From an uncultured Acidobacteriota bacterium (GTDB taxonomy: Bacteria > Acidobacteriota > Blastocatellia > Pyrinomonadales > Pyrinomonadaceae), in contig CADEFG010000217.1 in assembly GCA_902826505.1 (NCBI GenBank), forward strand, positions 1 to 7,850: a stretch of DNA of 7,850 nt. The letters are read 5' to 3'. The notes beneath the pieces were generated by a model, which was not told the DNA's origin, did no database searches, and saw only the letters and a list, made by a program, of their open reading frames with translations. Both the position numbers and the translations under genes were made by a program. Below are positions 1 through 5,721 of this stretch, one piece after another. Every line of letters starts with the position of its first letter. Within the stretch, counting starts at the first letter, position 1.

Positions 1-69
1 CACGAAAATGATCAGCGAAAAATAATTTTTGAACTAAACAAATAATAAAAACAAGGGAGAGAAAAAATT

Positions 70-495
70 ATGCCAGTAAGAACAGCGGAAGCGGAATGGA
101 AAGGGAATTTAACGGAAGGCAGCGGGAATTTAAAGGTCGGCAGCGGCGCGTTTGACGGTCCGTATTCGTTTGCCTCAAGGTTTAACGAAGAAGGCACGGC
201 GGCGACGAATCCCGAGGAATTGATCGGTGCGGCGCACGCCGGATGTTTTACGATGGCGCTCGACGCGGCTTTGACAAAGGGCGGATTCACGCCCGAAAGA
301 CTGCATACGACGGCGAAAGTTCGGCTGGACAAAGTTGGCGACGCTTTTAGCATCACAAAGATCACGCTCGAACTCGAAGGTGAAGTGCCGGATTTGTCAA
401 AAGACGAATTCGAAACATTCGCGCAAAGTGCGAAAGCGAATTGTCCGGTCAGCAAGGCGCTCGCCGGGACGGAAATTGAACTGATAATTAAGTAA
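70..495 (+). CDS. osmC: OsmC family peroxiredoxin (organic hydroperoxide/osmotic stress protein)
   Basis: This is a cytoplasmic thiol-dependent peroxidase that reduces organic hydroperoxides. The 141-residue length matches E. coli OsmC. The two redox cysteines are C59, in the motif LIGAAHAGCFTMAL, and C125, in KANCPVSKAL, which are the same positions as in E. coli OsmC as I recall it. The stretch TNPEELIGAAHA, with its conserved acidic residues, and LDKVGDAFSITKI are also typical of the OsmC subfamily rather than Ohr. The ATG is preceded by AGGGAG at 54-59, about 10 nt upstream, which supports this start. A heptamer-repeat hairpin lies immediately downstream, before the protease gene, so it may be transcribed separately from the following operon. 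Nothing is truncated. The family call is secure; the physiological substrate is inferred. Confidence 0.95.
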   Translation: MPVRTAEAEWKGNLTEGSGNLKVGSGAFDGPYSFASRFNEEGTAATNPEELIGAAHAGCFTMALDAALTKGGFTPERLHTTAKVRLDKVGDAFSITKITLELEGEVPDLSKDEFETFAQSAKANCPVSKALAGTEIELIIK

Positions 496-496
496 A

Positions 497-558
497 GTCT
501 GAAGTCGGTAGTCGGTAGTCAGATTTCTTGAATTTAACTGATTACTGGCTACCGACTA
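497..558. repeat. Heptanucleotide repeat arranged as an inverted pair (GTCGGTA type)
   Basis: Two exact copies of GTCGGTA occupy 504-517, flanked by degenerate units (gtctgaa before, gtcagat after). Facing them, 538-558 holds three degenerate units of the opposite strand (ctgatta, ctggcta, ccgacta). As RNA, 503-522 pairs with 538-557 over 20 positions, with three G-U wobbles and no mismatch, around a 15-nt loop. There is no U-tract after it, so it is not a standard terminator. It fills almost the whole gap between osmC and the protease gene. It resembles the short tandemly repeated repetitive (STRR) heptamers of cyanobacteria; kinship with them is inference. Confidence 0.75.
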
Positions 559-570
559 CAAAATACGAAA

Positions 571-1587
571 ATGAGGGAAGTAGAATATTTATTGGGAAAT
601 GATTTAACGGGCGCATCGACAGCCGTGGCGGAAAATATTTTGTCCGACGCGGAAGTTTTGGATGTTTATTCGAACACGGTCGTTTCGGCGTCGGAAATCG
701 CCAGCCCGTCGGTCGTTAAGATCGACGTCCAGACGGCGCGGCGTAACGGTCGAAACGGGCAGGGCGGCAGCGGTTCGGGTTTTGTGTTTACGCCCGACGG
801 CTACATTATTACGAACAGTCACGTCGTTCACAATGCCGAGCGAATGACCGTGCAGATGCAGGACGGCAATGTTTTTACGGCTGATCTGGTCGGCGACGAT
901 CCCGACACGGATCTCGCGCTGATTCGCGTCAGTTCGTCGGTCAATCTGCCGTCGCTCAAATTCGGCACGTCGCATAATTTGAAGGTCGGGCAAATGGCGA
1001 TCGCGATCGGCAATCCGTTCGGTTTTCAATATACGGTGACGGCGGGCGTGATCTCGGCTTTGGGCAGAAGTCTGCGCGCGTATTCGGGCAGATTGATCGA
1101 CGACGTGATTCAAACCGACGCGGCGCTTAATCCCGGAAATTCCGGTGGACCGCTCGTCAATTCGCGCGGCGAAGTGATCGGCGTCAATACGGCAACGATC
1201 GCAGCGGCGCAAGGGATTTGTTTTGCGATCGCGGTCGATACGGCAAAGTTCGTCACGCTCAAACTCCTTCGTGAAGGCAAAATCCGGCGCGGCTATATCG
1301 GCATCGCCGGACAGAACGTTTCGATTCCGCGCGCCGTCGTTCGATACTATAATCTGGCGGCTGAAAATGGTATTCTTGTAATTTCGATGGACGAGAAAAG
1401 TCCGGCAGTAATTGCGGGATTACGCGAAGGCGATATTATTATCGAATACGGCGGCAAGACGGTTTCGGGCATTGATGAGTTACATAAGATTTTAACCGAG
1501 GAAGCGGTCGGGCAGCGGCAGAAAGTCGTGATTCTGCGCGGCACGCGGAAATCGGAATTTGAAATAATACCTTTGGAGAAAAAATAA
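571..1587 (+). CDS. Trypsin-like serine protease with C-terminal PDZ domain (HtrA/Deg family, S1C)
   Basis: This is a HtrA/Deg-type serine protease, a family that degrades or refolds damaged proteins. The chymotrypsin-fold domain covers about residues 42-235, with catalytic H84 (TNSHVVHNAE), D114 (DPDTDLALIRV) and S191 (NPGNSGGPLVN). One PDZ domain follows at about 240-335, with the carboxylate-binding loop around GYIGI and the SPAVIAGLREGD segment. No signal peptide or membrane helix is visible, and an in-frame stop at 535-537 leaves no room for an upstream ATG, so the protein is probably cytoplasmic, unlike periplasmic DegP/DegQ. Only one PDZ is present, as in DegS. No clear Shine-Dalgarno precedes the ATG: the spot is taken by the heptamer repeat. 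Its stop is one base before the thioredoxin start, indicating co-transcription. The protease call is firm; the cellular location is inferred. Confidence 0.93.
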   Translation: MREVEYLLGNDLTGASTAVAENILSDAEVLDVYSNTVVSASEIASPSVVKIDVQTARRNGRNGQGGSGSGFVFTPDGYIITNSHVVHNAERMTVQMQDGNVFTADLVGDDPDTDLALIRVSSSVNLPSLKFGTSHNLKVGQMAIAIGNPFGFQYTVTAGVISALGRSLRAYSGRLIDDVIQTDAALNPGNSGGPLVNSRGEVIGVNTATIAAAQGICFAIAVDTAKFVTLKLLREGKIRRGYIGIAGQNVSIPRAVVRYYNLAAENGILVISMDEKSPAVIAGLREGDIIIEYGGKTVSGIDELHKILTEEAVGQRQKVVILRGTRKSEFEIIPLEKK

Positions 1588-1588
1588 T

Positions 1589-1918
1589 ATGGGTGATTTT
1601 ACAAAAGCAGTTAGCGATACGAGTTTTCAAAACGATGTTTTAGGATCGGATAAACCGGTTCTGGTTGATTTCTGGGCGGAATGGTGCGGACCGTGCCGCG
1701 TCATCGCGCCGACCGTCGATGCGGTCGCCGAGCAGTTCAGCGAACAGGCGACGGTTTACAAAATGAACGTCGACGAAAATATGAGCGTTCCGCAGCGCTA
1801 CGGCATTCGCGGGATTCCGACCTTGATCCTGTTCAAAAACGGCGAAGAACAGGAACGCTACGTCGGCGGCAATATCAGCCGCGAAAAGCTGGCGGAAATG
1901 GTCGAAAAATATGTCTAA
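1589..1918 (+). CDS. trxA: Thioredoxin
   Basis: This is a small cytoplasmic dithiol-disulfide oxidoreductase that passes electrons from thioredoxin reductase to target proteins and peroxidases. The 109-residue length is that of classical thioredoxin. The active site is WCGPC at residues 32-36 (C33 and C36), the cis-proline is P77 in GIRGIPTLILF, and VDFWAEWCGPC and YVGG complete the signature. GGAG at 1575-1578, inside the end of the protease gene and 10 nt upstream, serves the ATG. It starts one base after the protease stop, and its last codons overlap the next gene by 8 bp, so the three genes look translationally linked. A link between disulfide reduction and protein quality control is plausible but inferred. 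Confidence 0.95.
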   Translation: MGDFTKAVSDTSFQNDVLGSDKPVLVDFWAEWCGPCRVIAPTVDAVAEQFSEQATVYKMNVDENMSVPQRYGIRGIPTLILFKNGEEQERYVGGNISREKLAEMVEKYV

Positions 1919-2291
1919 TAAACTCTACAAAGAGTTTGTTAATTGGCTTGAGAGGATAAATCAGTCGGAAGAAATTTCGGCTGATTTATCTGCTTTTTAC
2001 TTTGGAATATTTGAAACTGAAAAAGAATTTGTTGTTCAATTATCCGGTGCAAAAACTTATTTGCCTGACGACGAAGACTGGTCTTGCGAACAAGATTTCG
2101 TTCCGGCAGAGAAGTATTTTGAATTAGATAACAATTTGCCGAAAAAAGATTGGCAGGAAGTGTTACAGATTGCCGTTGATTTATTAAATGAATTTATCAA
2201 ATCAGAGAATTTCTCTCAATCTTTTCTGGCACAAGCCAAAGCCGTTGCAGTTGGATTTCATGGGGGCGATCTGATAAAAGTAAAATATTAA
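1911..2291 (+). CDS. Small acidic protein of unknown function, overlapping thioredoxin
   Basis: I do not recognise this 126-residue protein with certainty. It is acidic, has no signal peptide or membrane helix, and is predicted soluble. Visible segments are an amphipathic N-terminal helix (about 3-20), a central stretch with DDEDWSCEQDFVP, and a C-terminal AKAVAVGFHGGDLIKVKY. The general layout recalls small proteins found beside bacterial toxins as immunity proteins, but this is only an impression and no toxin gene is visible here. The ATG lies inside the thioredoxin stop region (8-bp overlap in another frame), which suggests translational coupling. Base composition is clearly AT-richer than osmC, the protease and thioredoxin, and codons are less GC-ending, hinting at separate origin. 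An alternative ATG inside the gene is not needed. It faces the Uma2 gene tail-to-tail across 43 bp with no clear hairpin. Confidence 0.75.
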   Translation: MSNKLYKEFVNWLERINQSEEISADLSAFYFGIFETEKEFVVQLSGAKTYLPDDEDWSCEQDFVPAEKYFELDNNLPKKDWQEVLQIAVDLLNEFIKSENFSQSFLAQAKAVAVGFHGGDLIKVKY

Positions 2292-2334
2292 AGCAGTTTG
2301 AATTGGGTGATGTGTAAAATCTTTCGTCCCTTTT

Positions 2335-2901
2335 TTATTTTTCAAATTTAATGCCGCGATAGATTTCGGCGACGGTTGTTTGACAGTTGATCGAAGCAAA
2401 TTCGACTTCATCTTCGGGTTGCGTGTGAAAAAAAGTCAGCCAGCCTTCGTTGTTCCGGCGGTGAAGTTCGACGCGCATTTCGTCCTGCCAGACGATTGCG
2501 TATTCCTGTAAAGATTCGAGCATTTTATAGGCGATAAGTTTTTCGCGTTTGTCGGTCGAAGCGGTTGACGGCGAAAGAACTTCGACGATCAGACACGGAA
2601 ACTGAATTATATAATTTTCGTCTTCACGCTCGGTTTCACAAGTAATTACAACATCAGGATAATAATAAGTAGTTGAACTTGTGCGGAGATGTATGCCTTC
2701 AAAATAAGTTTCGCAATTTGTTTCATCGAGCTGATTACTAAAAAGCCTAAAGCAATTTGATGCGATGCGATTATGCCGACGGCTTTCGCCCGCCATCGAA
2801 TAAATTGAGCCGTCAACATATTCATGACGGACTTCTGCACCGCGTTCATCTTTAAGGTATTCAGCGACCGTAATATAGGAAAGTTTTTTCGGAATTGCCA
2901 T
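2335..2901 (-). CDS. Uma2 family protein (PD-(D/E)XK nuclease fold)
   Basis: This belongs to the Uma2 family (formerly DUF820), proteins with a restriction-endonuclease-like fold that are abundant in cyanobacteria and other environmental bacteria and whose role is mostly unknown. At 188 residues it has the usual family length. Recognisable elements are the N-terminal TVAEYLKDE and RHEYVDGSIYSMAGES segment, then YYPDVVITCE (D83), then CLIVEVLSPSTASTDKREKLIAY (E107, with K121 downstream). These are the expected metal-binding and catalytic positions, so the site looks intact. GGGAG at 2908-2912, 6 nt before the ATG, fixes the start. The gene is AT-richer than its flanks and stands alone, transcribed towards the small unknown gene and away from the quinone reductase. 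Nuclease activity is assumed from fold, not shown. Confidence 0.9.
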   Translation of the reverse strand: MAIPKKLSYITVAEYLKDERGAEVRHEYVDGSIYSMAGESRRHNRIASNCFRLFSNQLDETNCETYFEGIHLRTSSTTYYYPDVVITCETEREDENYIIQFPCLIVEVLSPSTASTDKREKLIAYKMLESLQEYAIVWQDEMRVELHRRNNEGWLTFFHTQPEDEVEFASINCQTTVAEIYRGIKFEK

Positions 2902-2960
2902 AGTGTTCTCCCGTTTGTGCTAACATTTTACAATCTATTCGGAACAATTAAAAGGTATAT
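2902..2960. promoter_or_regulatory. Divergent intergenic gap (Uma2 and quinone reductase)
   Basis: This 59-bp gap between two divergent starts must hold at least the 5' ends of both transcripts. It contains the GGGAG site of the Uma2 gene at 2908-2912 and an AAAAGG site for the quinone reductase near 2950-2955. It is AT-rich, but I find no pair of -35 and -10 boxes good enough to name, and no operator-like palindrome. Confidence 0.3.
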
Positions 2961-3923
2961 ATGAAAGCAATCGTTGTCAGGGAATTCGGCGCGGCGCAAG
3001 TGATGAAATTGGAAGAAGTTCCAACGCCCGAGCCAAATGAAAATCAGGTTCTGGTGCGCGTCAAAGCCGCCGGAGTTAATCCGGTCGATACATATATTCG
3101 GAGCGGAACTTACGCGCAGAAGCCTGAATTGCCATACACGCCGGGCAAGGACGGCGCGGGAATTGTCGAAAAGGTTGGCGGAGCGGTCACGAAATTCAAA
3201 GCCGGCGACCGGGTTTTGACGGCTGATGCCGGTTCGGGAACTTACGCGGAATATGCGCTGTTTGCGGAAAAACATTTGATCGAATTGCCCGGAAATATTT
3301 CGTTCGAACAGGGCGCAGGCGTTTTTGTGCCCTTTGCGACTGCCTTTCGCGCATTATTTCAAAAGGCGCACGGCGTGACGGGCGAAACGGTTTTAATCCA
3401 CGGCGCGTCGGGCGGTGTCGGCATCGCGGCGATCCAGTTTGCAAAACACGCGGGACTCAAGGTGATCGGTACGGCAAGCTCAAAGGACGGAAAAAAACTC
3501 GTCAAAGAACAGGGCGCGGACTATGTTTTAGATCATTCGGACGCGAACTATCTTGATGAAATTCTCAAAATCACGAATGGCAAGGGCGTTGAGATAATTT
3601 TGGAAATGCTGGCGAACGTCAATCTGCAAAAAGATTTCGAGGTTTTGGCGCGGTTCGGGCGCGTTTCGATCATCGGCAATCGCGGCAGTCTCGAATTTAA
3701 TCCGCGCGCGATTATGGGCAAGGATGCAAGCGTTTTCGGGCTCTCGCTTTTTAACGCGCCGGATGATGAGATGCAGGAAATTCACGCGGCGATCTTCGAC
3801 GGGTTGAGCGCAGGTTATCTGAAACCGATCGTCGGCAAAACGTTTCCGCTCGAAAAAGCGGTCGAAGCGCACCGCGCCGTGATCGAAGAAAAAGCGTTCG
3901 GCAAGATCGTTTTGACGGTGTAA
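2961..3923 (+). CDS. Zeta-crystallin-type NADPH:quinone oxidoreductase (zinc-free MDR family)
   Basis: This is a medium-chain dehydrogenase/reductase without zinc sites: the protein contains no cysteine at all. The GroES-like N-terminal domain covers about 1-125 and the Rossmann domain about 126-290, with the NADP-binding glycine motif HGASGGVG at 147-154. Several blocks agree closely with mammalian zeta-crystallin (CRYZ) as I remember it: VNPVDTYIRSGTY, LPYTPGKD, EMLANVNLQKD and NPRAIM. This makes it a quinone reductase of the CRYZ/QOR group, which reduces quinones with NADPH in the cytoplasm, rather than a generic alcohol dehydrogenase. The 320-residue length is complete for the family. A weak AAAAGG lies upstream of the ATG. 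The physiological substrate in bacteria is not known. It sits with other redox-related genes (osmC, trxA, hemerythrin). Confidence 0.93.
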   Translation: MKAIVVREFGAAQVMKLEEVPTPEPNENQVLVRVKAAGVNPVDTYIRSGTYAQKPELPYTPGKDGAGIVEKVGGAVTKFKAGDRVLTADAGSGTYAEYALFAEKHLIELPGNISFEQGAGVFVPFATAFRALFQKAHGVTGETVLIHGASGGVGIAAIQFAKHAGLKVIGTASSKDGKKLVKEQGADYVLDHSDANYLDEILKITNGKGVEIILEMLANVNLQKDFEVLARFGRVSIIGNRGSLEFNPRAIMGKDASVFGLSLFNAPDDEMQEIHAAIFDGLSAGYLKPIVGKTFPLEKAVEAHRAVIEEKAFGKIVLTV

Positions 3924-3939
3924 CCGTGCATGGCACGGT
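3923..3939 (+). other. Small perfect hairpin right after the quinone reductase stop
   Basis: ACCGTGC (3923-3929) and GCACGGT (3933-3939) form a 7-bp stem with an ATG triloop, starting at the last base of the stop codon. The following CGTTGCTTTTC is only a weak T-rich tail. It may attenuate or end the quinone reductase transcript, or protect its 3' end; as a terminator it is below standard. Confidence 0.35.
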
Positions 3940-4008
3940 CGTTGCTTTTCGTAATACCCGACCAAAGAATGTATCGAATTCATTCGACAAAAAATATCAA
4001 ACAAAGGG

Positions 4009-4014
4009 AAGGAG
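4009..4014 (+). promoter_or_regulatory. Shine-Dalgarno site that fixes the hemerythrin start
   Basis: AAGGAG ends 4 nt before the ATG at 4019. An in-frame ATG exists at 3926, but it lies within the hairpin directly after the preceding gene, has no ribosome site, and would add 31 residues without hemerythrin similarity. The strong site therefore favours 4019. Confidence 0.8.
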
Positions 4015-4018
4015 TATT

Positions 4019-4474
4019 ATGAACGCAATTGAATTATTAAAAACTGACCACGACAAAGTTTCGCGGCTTTTCCAAAAGGTCAAAGCGACCGAAGAAAGTG
4101 AACACAAAACACTTTTCGAGCAGATCCGCGAAGAACTCGAAGTCCATACGCATATCGAAGAGACGATCTTTTATCCGAAAATGAAGGACGAAAAGGAGCT
4201 CGAAGATTTGGTTTTGGAAGGCATCGAAGAACATCACCAAGTCAAGATGTTTCTGCGCGAATTAGCGGCGTTGACCGACGAGAGTGAAAAATTCGAGCCG
4301 AAATTAAAGGTTTTGATGGAAGATGTCACGCATCACGTGCAGGAGGAAGAAGGCGAAATGTTTCCTCTGATCGAGGAGATTTTCGATGAAACGACGCTTG
4401 AAAACCTCGGCGCGGAGATGGAAAAGGAAAAGCAAAGTTTTAAGAAAACCTACACGGCTGGCGCCGGCAAATAG
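4019..4474 (+). CDS. Hemerythrin-like HHE domain protein
   Basis: This 151-residue all-helical cytoplasmic protein belongs to the hemerythrin HHE cation-binding family, whose members carry a non-heme di-iron centre and bind oxygen, NO or serve in iron and oxidative stress handling. Candidate iron ligands come in the expected order: H11 (TDHDKVSRLF), H45 and E48 (HTHIEETIFYP), H72 or H73 (EHHQVKMFL), and H105/H106 with E109/E110 (THHVQEEEGEMFP). Four helices can be traced around these motifs, followed by a Lys-rich tail. It is very rich in Glu and Lys. The start is chosen by the adjacent AAGGAG rather than by the longer open frame. It is followed by a strong terminator and so forms the end of its transcript. 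The family is certain; the ligand it senses or binds is unknown. Confidence 0.93.
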   Translation: MNAIELLKTDHDKVSRLFQKVKATEESEHKTLFEQIREELEVHTHIEETIFYPKMKDEKELEDLVLEGIEEHHQVKMFLRELAALTDESEKFEPKLKVLMEDVTHHVQEEEGEMFPLIEEIFDETTLENLGAEMEKEKQSFKKTYTAGAGK

Positions 4475-4491
4475 GAAAAAGCGAGGCACGT

Positions 4492-4529
4492 AAAAAAAAG
4501 AGCCGGAGAAATTCTCCGGCTCTTTTTTT
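4492..4529. terminator. Strong intrinsic terminator, apparently bidirectional
   Basis: GAGCCGGAGAA (4500-4510) and TTCTCCGGCTC (4512-4522) form a perfect GC-rich inverted repeat around a single central base, so in RNA the loop opens to 5 nt. It is flanked by eight A on the left (4492-4499) and seven T on the right (4523-4529), so it could end transcription in both directions. Its clear client is the hemerythrin gene, 18 bp upstream. Confidence 0.93.
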
Positions 4530-4547
4530 ATTTTCGGTTTTTCAATC

Positions 4548-4577
4548 TTGTTACTGCGAGGCGAAAAATGTTATAAA
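4548..4577 (+). promoter_or_regulatory. Possible sigma70-type promoter for the 92-residue gene
   Basis: TTGTTA (4548-4553) and TATAAA (4572-4577) are separated by 18 bp. This lies just after the hemerythrin terminator and just before the ATG at 4598, where a promoter is needed. It would give a leader of only about 10-15 nt, without a good Shine-Dalgarno. This is a pattern match only. Confidence 0.35.
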
Positions 4578-4597
4578 AATCTGCCCGCAAAAAAATT

Positions 4598-4876
4598 ATG
4601 AAAACAGCCGCCGAATATGCCGAAATCATCATCGCCGACGAGCGCGAAAGAATCGTTTCGGAAACACCGACCGTTTACACGGATGACAAGATCGAACGGA
4701 TTTACGAGTTTGCCGACGGCGCCATCGTCAAATACGAATGGCAAAGCACGCCGGACGGCAGAACTTCAGCCGATAATATATTTAATCACCGATTTACCCT
4801 CGTCACTTTGCCCGAACCAAATCCGCATAAGTTCAAAAAAGGGATCATCAAAGTGATAAATTATCCTTCGAACTGA
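4598..4876 (+). CDS. Small hypothetical protein
   Basis: I do not recognise this 92-residue protein. It has no signal peptide and no membrane segment. The N-terminal third is a charged helix (EYAEIIIADERERIV). The rest looks like beta strands (YTDDKIERIYEFADGAIVKYEWQS, FTLVTLPEPN), ending in a basic KFKKGIIKVIN tail. Codon use (frequent GCG, GAA, CGx codons and GC-ending codons in the middle) matches neighbouring real genes, which argues that it is coding. It has its own possible promoter after a strong terminator and thus is a single-gene unit. The ribosome site is weak: only an A-run precedes the ATG. It converges on the secreted protein gene, with a heptamer repeat pair between the two stops. 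Confidence 0.7.
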   Translation: MKTAAEYAEIIIADERERIVSETPTVYTDDKIERIYEFADGAIVKYEWQSTPDGRTSADNIFNHRFTLVTLPEPNPHKFKKGIIKVINYPSN

Positions 4877-4951
4877 CAATTGACAACGGACAATTTGCAA
4901 TAAAAGATTCGGATTAATTGTTCAATGTCAATTGTCTATTGTTCATTGGCT
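4874..4951. repeat. Heptanucleotide repeat arranged as an inverted pair (TGACAAT type)
   Basis: Four units in a row start at 4874 (tgacaat, tgacaac, ggacaat, ttgcaat; to 4901). Five units of the opposite strand run from 4917 to 4951 (attgttc, aatgtca, attgtct, attgttc, attggct). The arms 4876-4894 and 4919-4937 are complementary at 16 of 19 positions. The array begins one base before the last base of the stop codon of the 92-residue gene and reaches into the stop codon of the secreted protein gene, so it fills the convergent gap completely. It has the same 7-bp period and facing-arm layout as the arrays at 497-558 and 7613-7750, but a different unit sequence. Confidence 0.75.
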
Positions 4952-5549
4952 AATTTTTCCTGCCTTGCTGTATAACGCCCATCAGTTTTGCCGGATAAGT
5001 CGCAAAATTTTCGATTTCGACCTGATACTGATTTGTTTTCTTATCCTTTTTCCAGCGAATCTGCGCGGCGGCAATATAGGTTCCCTCACCTTTGCCGGTT
5101 TTTTCGTCAATCGTCAGTTCGATTACGCCGAACGGGTAATCGAGCGAACGATAGCCGCCGCGCAATTCGGCAAACTGCGTCCATCTTTCAAAGACGATAA
5201 ATATTTTGCGCTGTCCGCCGTCCACGCTTTCGCGGACGACATTGATCGGCACTCCGACATTCGCGCCGACGGAAAATCTGCCGAGTTCCTGCTTTTTGAT
5301 CAGCTCGAGAACATCGGATTGCCCGCCTGATTGCAGTGTCGTTAAATATTCCTGAGCCAGCGAATCGGATGTCTGCCCGTTGATTATCAGCGTAAATGTG
5401 CCCGTTCGGGTGCGCGTGTCGGCGCCCATTCCGTAGCTCAGAACCGTTCCCGTAAAAGTTTGGCGATCCTGCGCGCTTGCATTTGAAACGGCAAACAGCC
5501 CGAGAAACATCAAACAAATCGCTCCGAAAACTCCATAAAACTTTGTCAT
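4950..5549 (-). CDS. Secreted hypothetical protein with signal peptide
   Basis: This 199-residue protein begins with a clear Sec signal peptide: a short positive start, a hydrophobic core GAICLMFLGLFAV and an ASA site, so cleavage is expected after A26. The mature part has no membrane helix and is rich in predicted beta strand (TFTGTVLSYG, TGTFTLIINGQTSD, RKIFIVFERW, GVIELTIDEKTGKGEGTYIAAAQIRW). It has no cysteine after the signal peptide, so it is unlikely to be a lipoprotein or disulfide-bonded. The layout reminds me of an uncharacterised family recurrent in acidobacteria, but I cannot name a domain. AAAAGGGGG, near 5557-5565, precedes the ATG and supports the start. It stands alone, about 170 bp downstream of the methionine gene on the same strand, with a likely promoter of its own. 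Its function is unknown. Confidence 0.85.
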   Translation of the reverse strand: MTKFYGVFGAICLMFLGLFAVSNASAQDRQTFTGTVLSYGMGADTRTRTGTFTLIINGQTSDSLAQEYLTTLQSGGQSDVLELIKKQELGRFSVGANVGVPINVVRESVDGGQRKIFIVFERWTQFAELRGGYRSLDYPFGVIELTIDEKTGKGEGTYIAAAQIRWKKDKKTNQYQVEIENFATYPAKLMGVIQQGRKN

Positions 5550-5581
5550 TCTAAACCCCCTTTTCTATAAAATTTAAACGT

Positions 5582-5587
5582 AGTATA
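5582..5587 (-). promoter_or_regulatory. Possible -10 box of the secreted protein gene
   Basis: On the minus strand GCTATACT gives TATACT at 5587-5582, about 33 nt before the ATG. At the usual spacing the -35 region is an A-run, not a TTGACA-like box, so the promoter is only half matched. The rest of the gap 5588-5721 shows no gene, clear terminator or repeat. Confidence 0.35.
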
Positions 5588-5721
5588 GCATAAATCCGCC
5601 GCCATTTTTTGTTTTCTAGATTACACAAATGAGCAAAGCCGATGCCTTTTGTGGTTATCTTTCATTATTTACGGAATCCGGCGAATCGAAACGGTTTTTT
5701 GAATTTGCTTGACGTTGCTTG

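Noticed and set aside
1..45. Open frame at the left edge (frame 1 ends with TAA at 43-45; frame 2 ends at 23-25)
   Set aside because: Either could be the C-terminus of an upstream plus-strand gene, but about 8 to 14 codons in two competing frames are not enough to call one.
604..1212. Long antisense open frame opposite the protease gene, and similar long frames opposite or inside the quinone reductase and methionine genes
   Set aside because: Arg-rich, low-complexity translations without domain motifs; these are shadows produced by GC-biased codons of the real genes.
2292..2334. Convergent gap between the 126-residue gene and the Uma2 gene as a terminator
   Set aside because: There is a T-run at 2331-2336, but I find no stable stem before it on either strand.
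3926..4018. Longer start for the hemerythrin gene at 3926
   Set aside because: It lies in a hairpin right after the previous stop, lacks a ribosome site and adds 31 unrelated residues; the ATG at 4019 has AAGGAG at the right distance.
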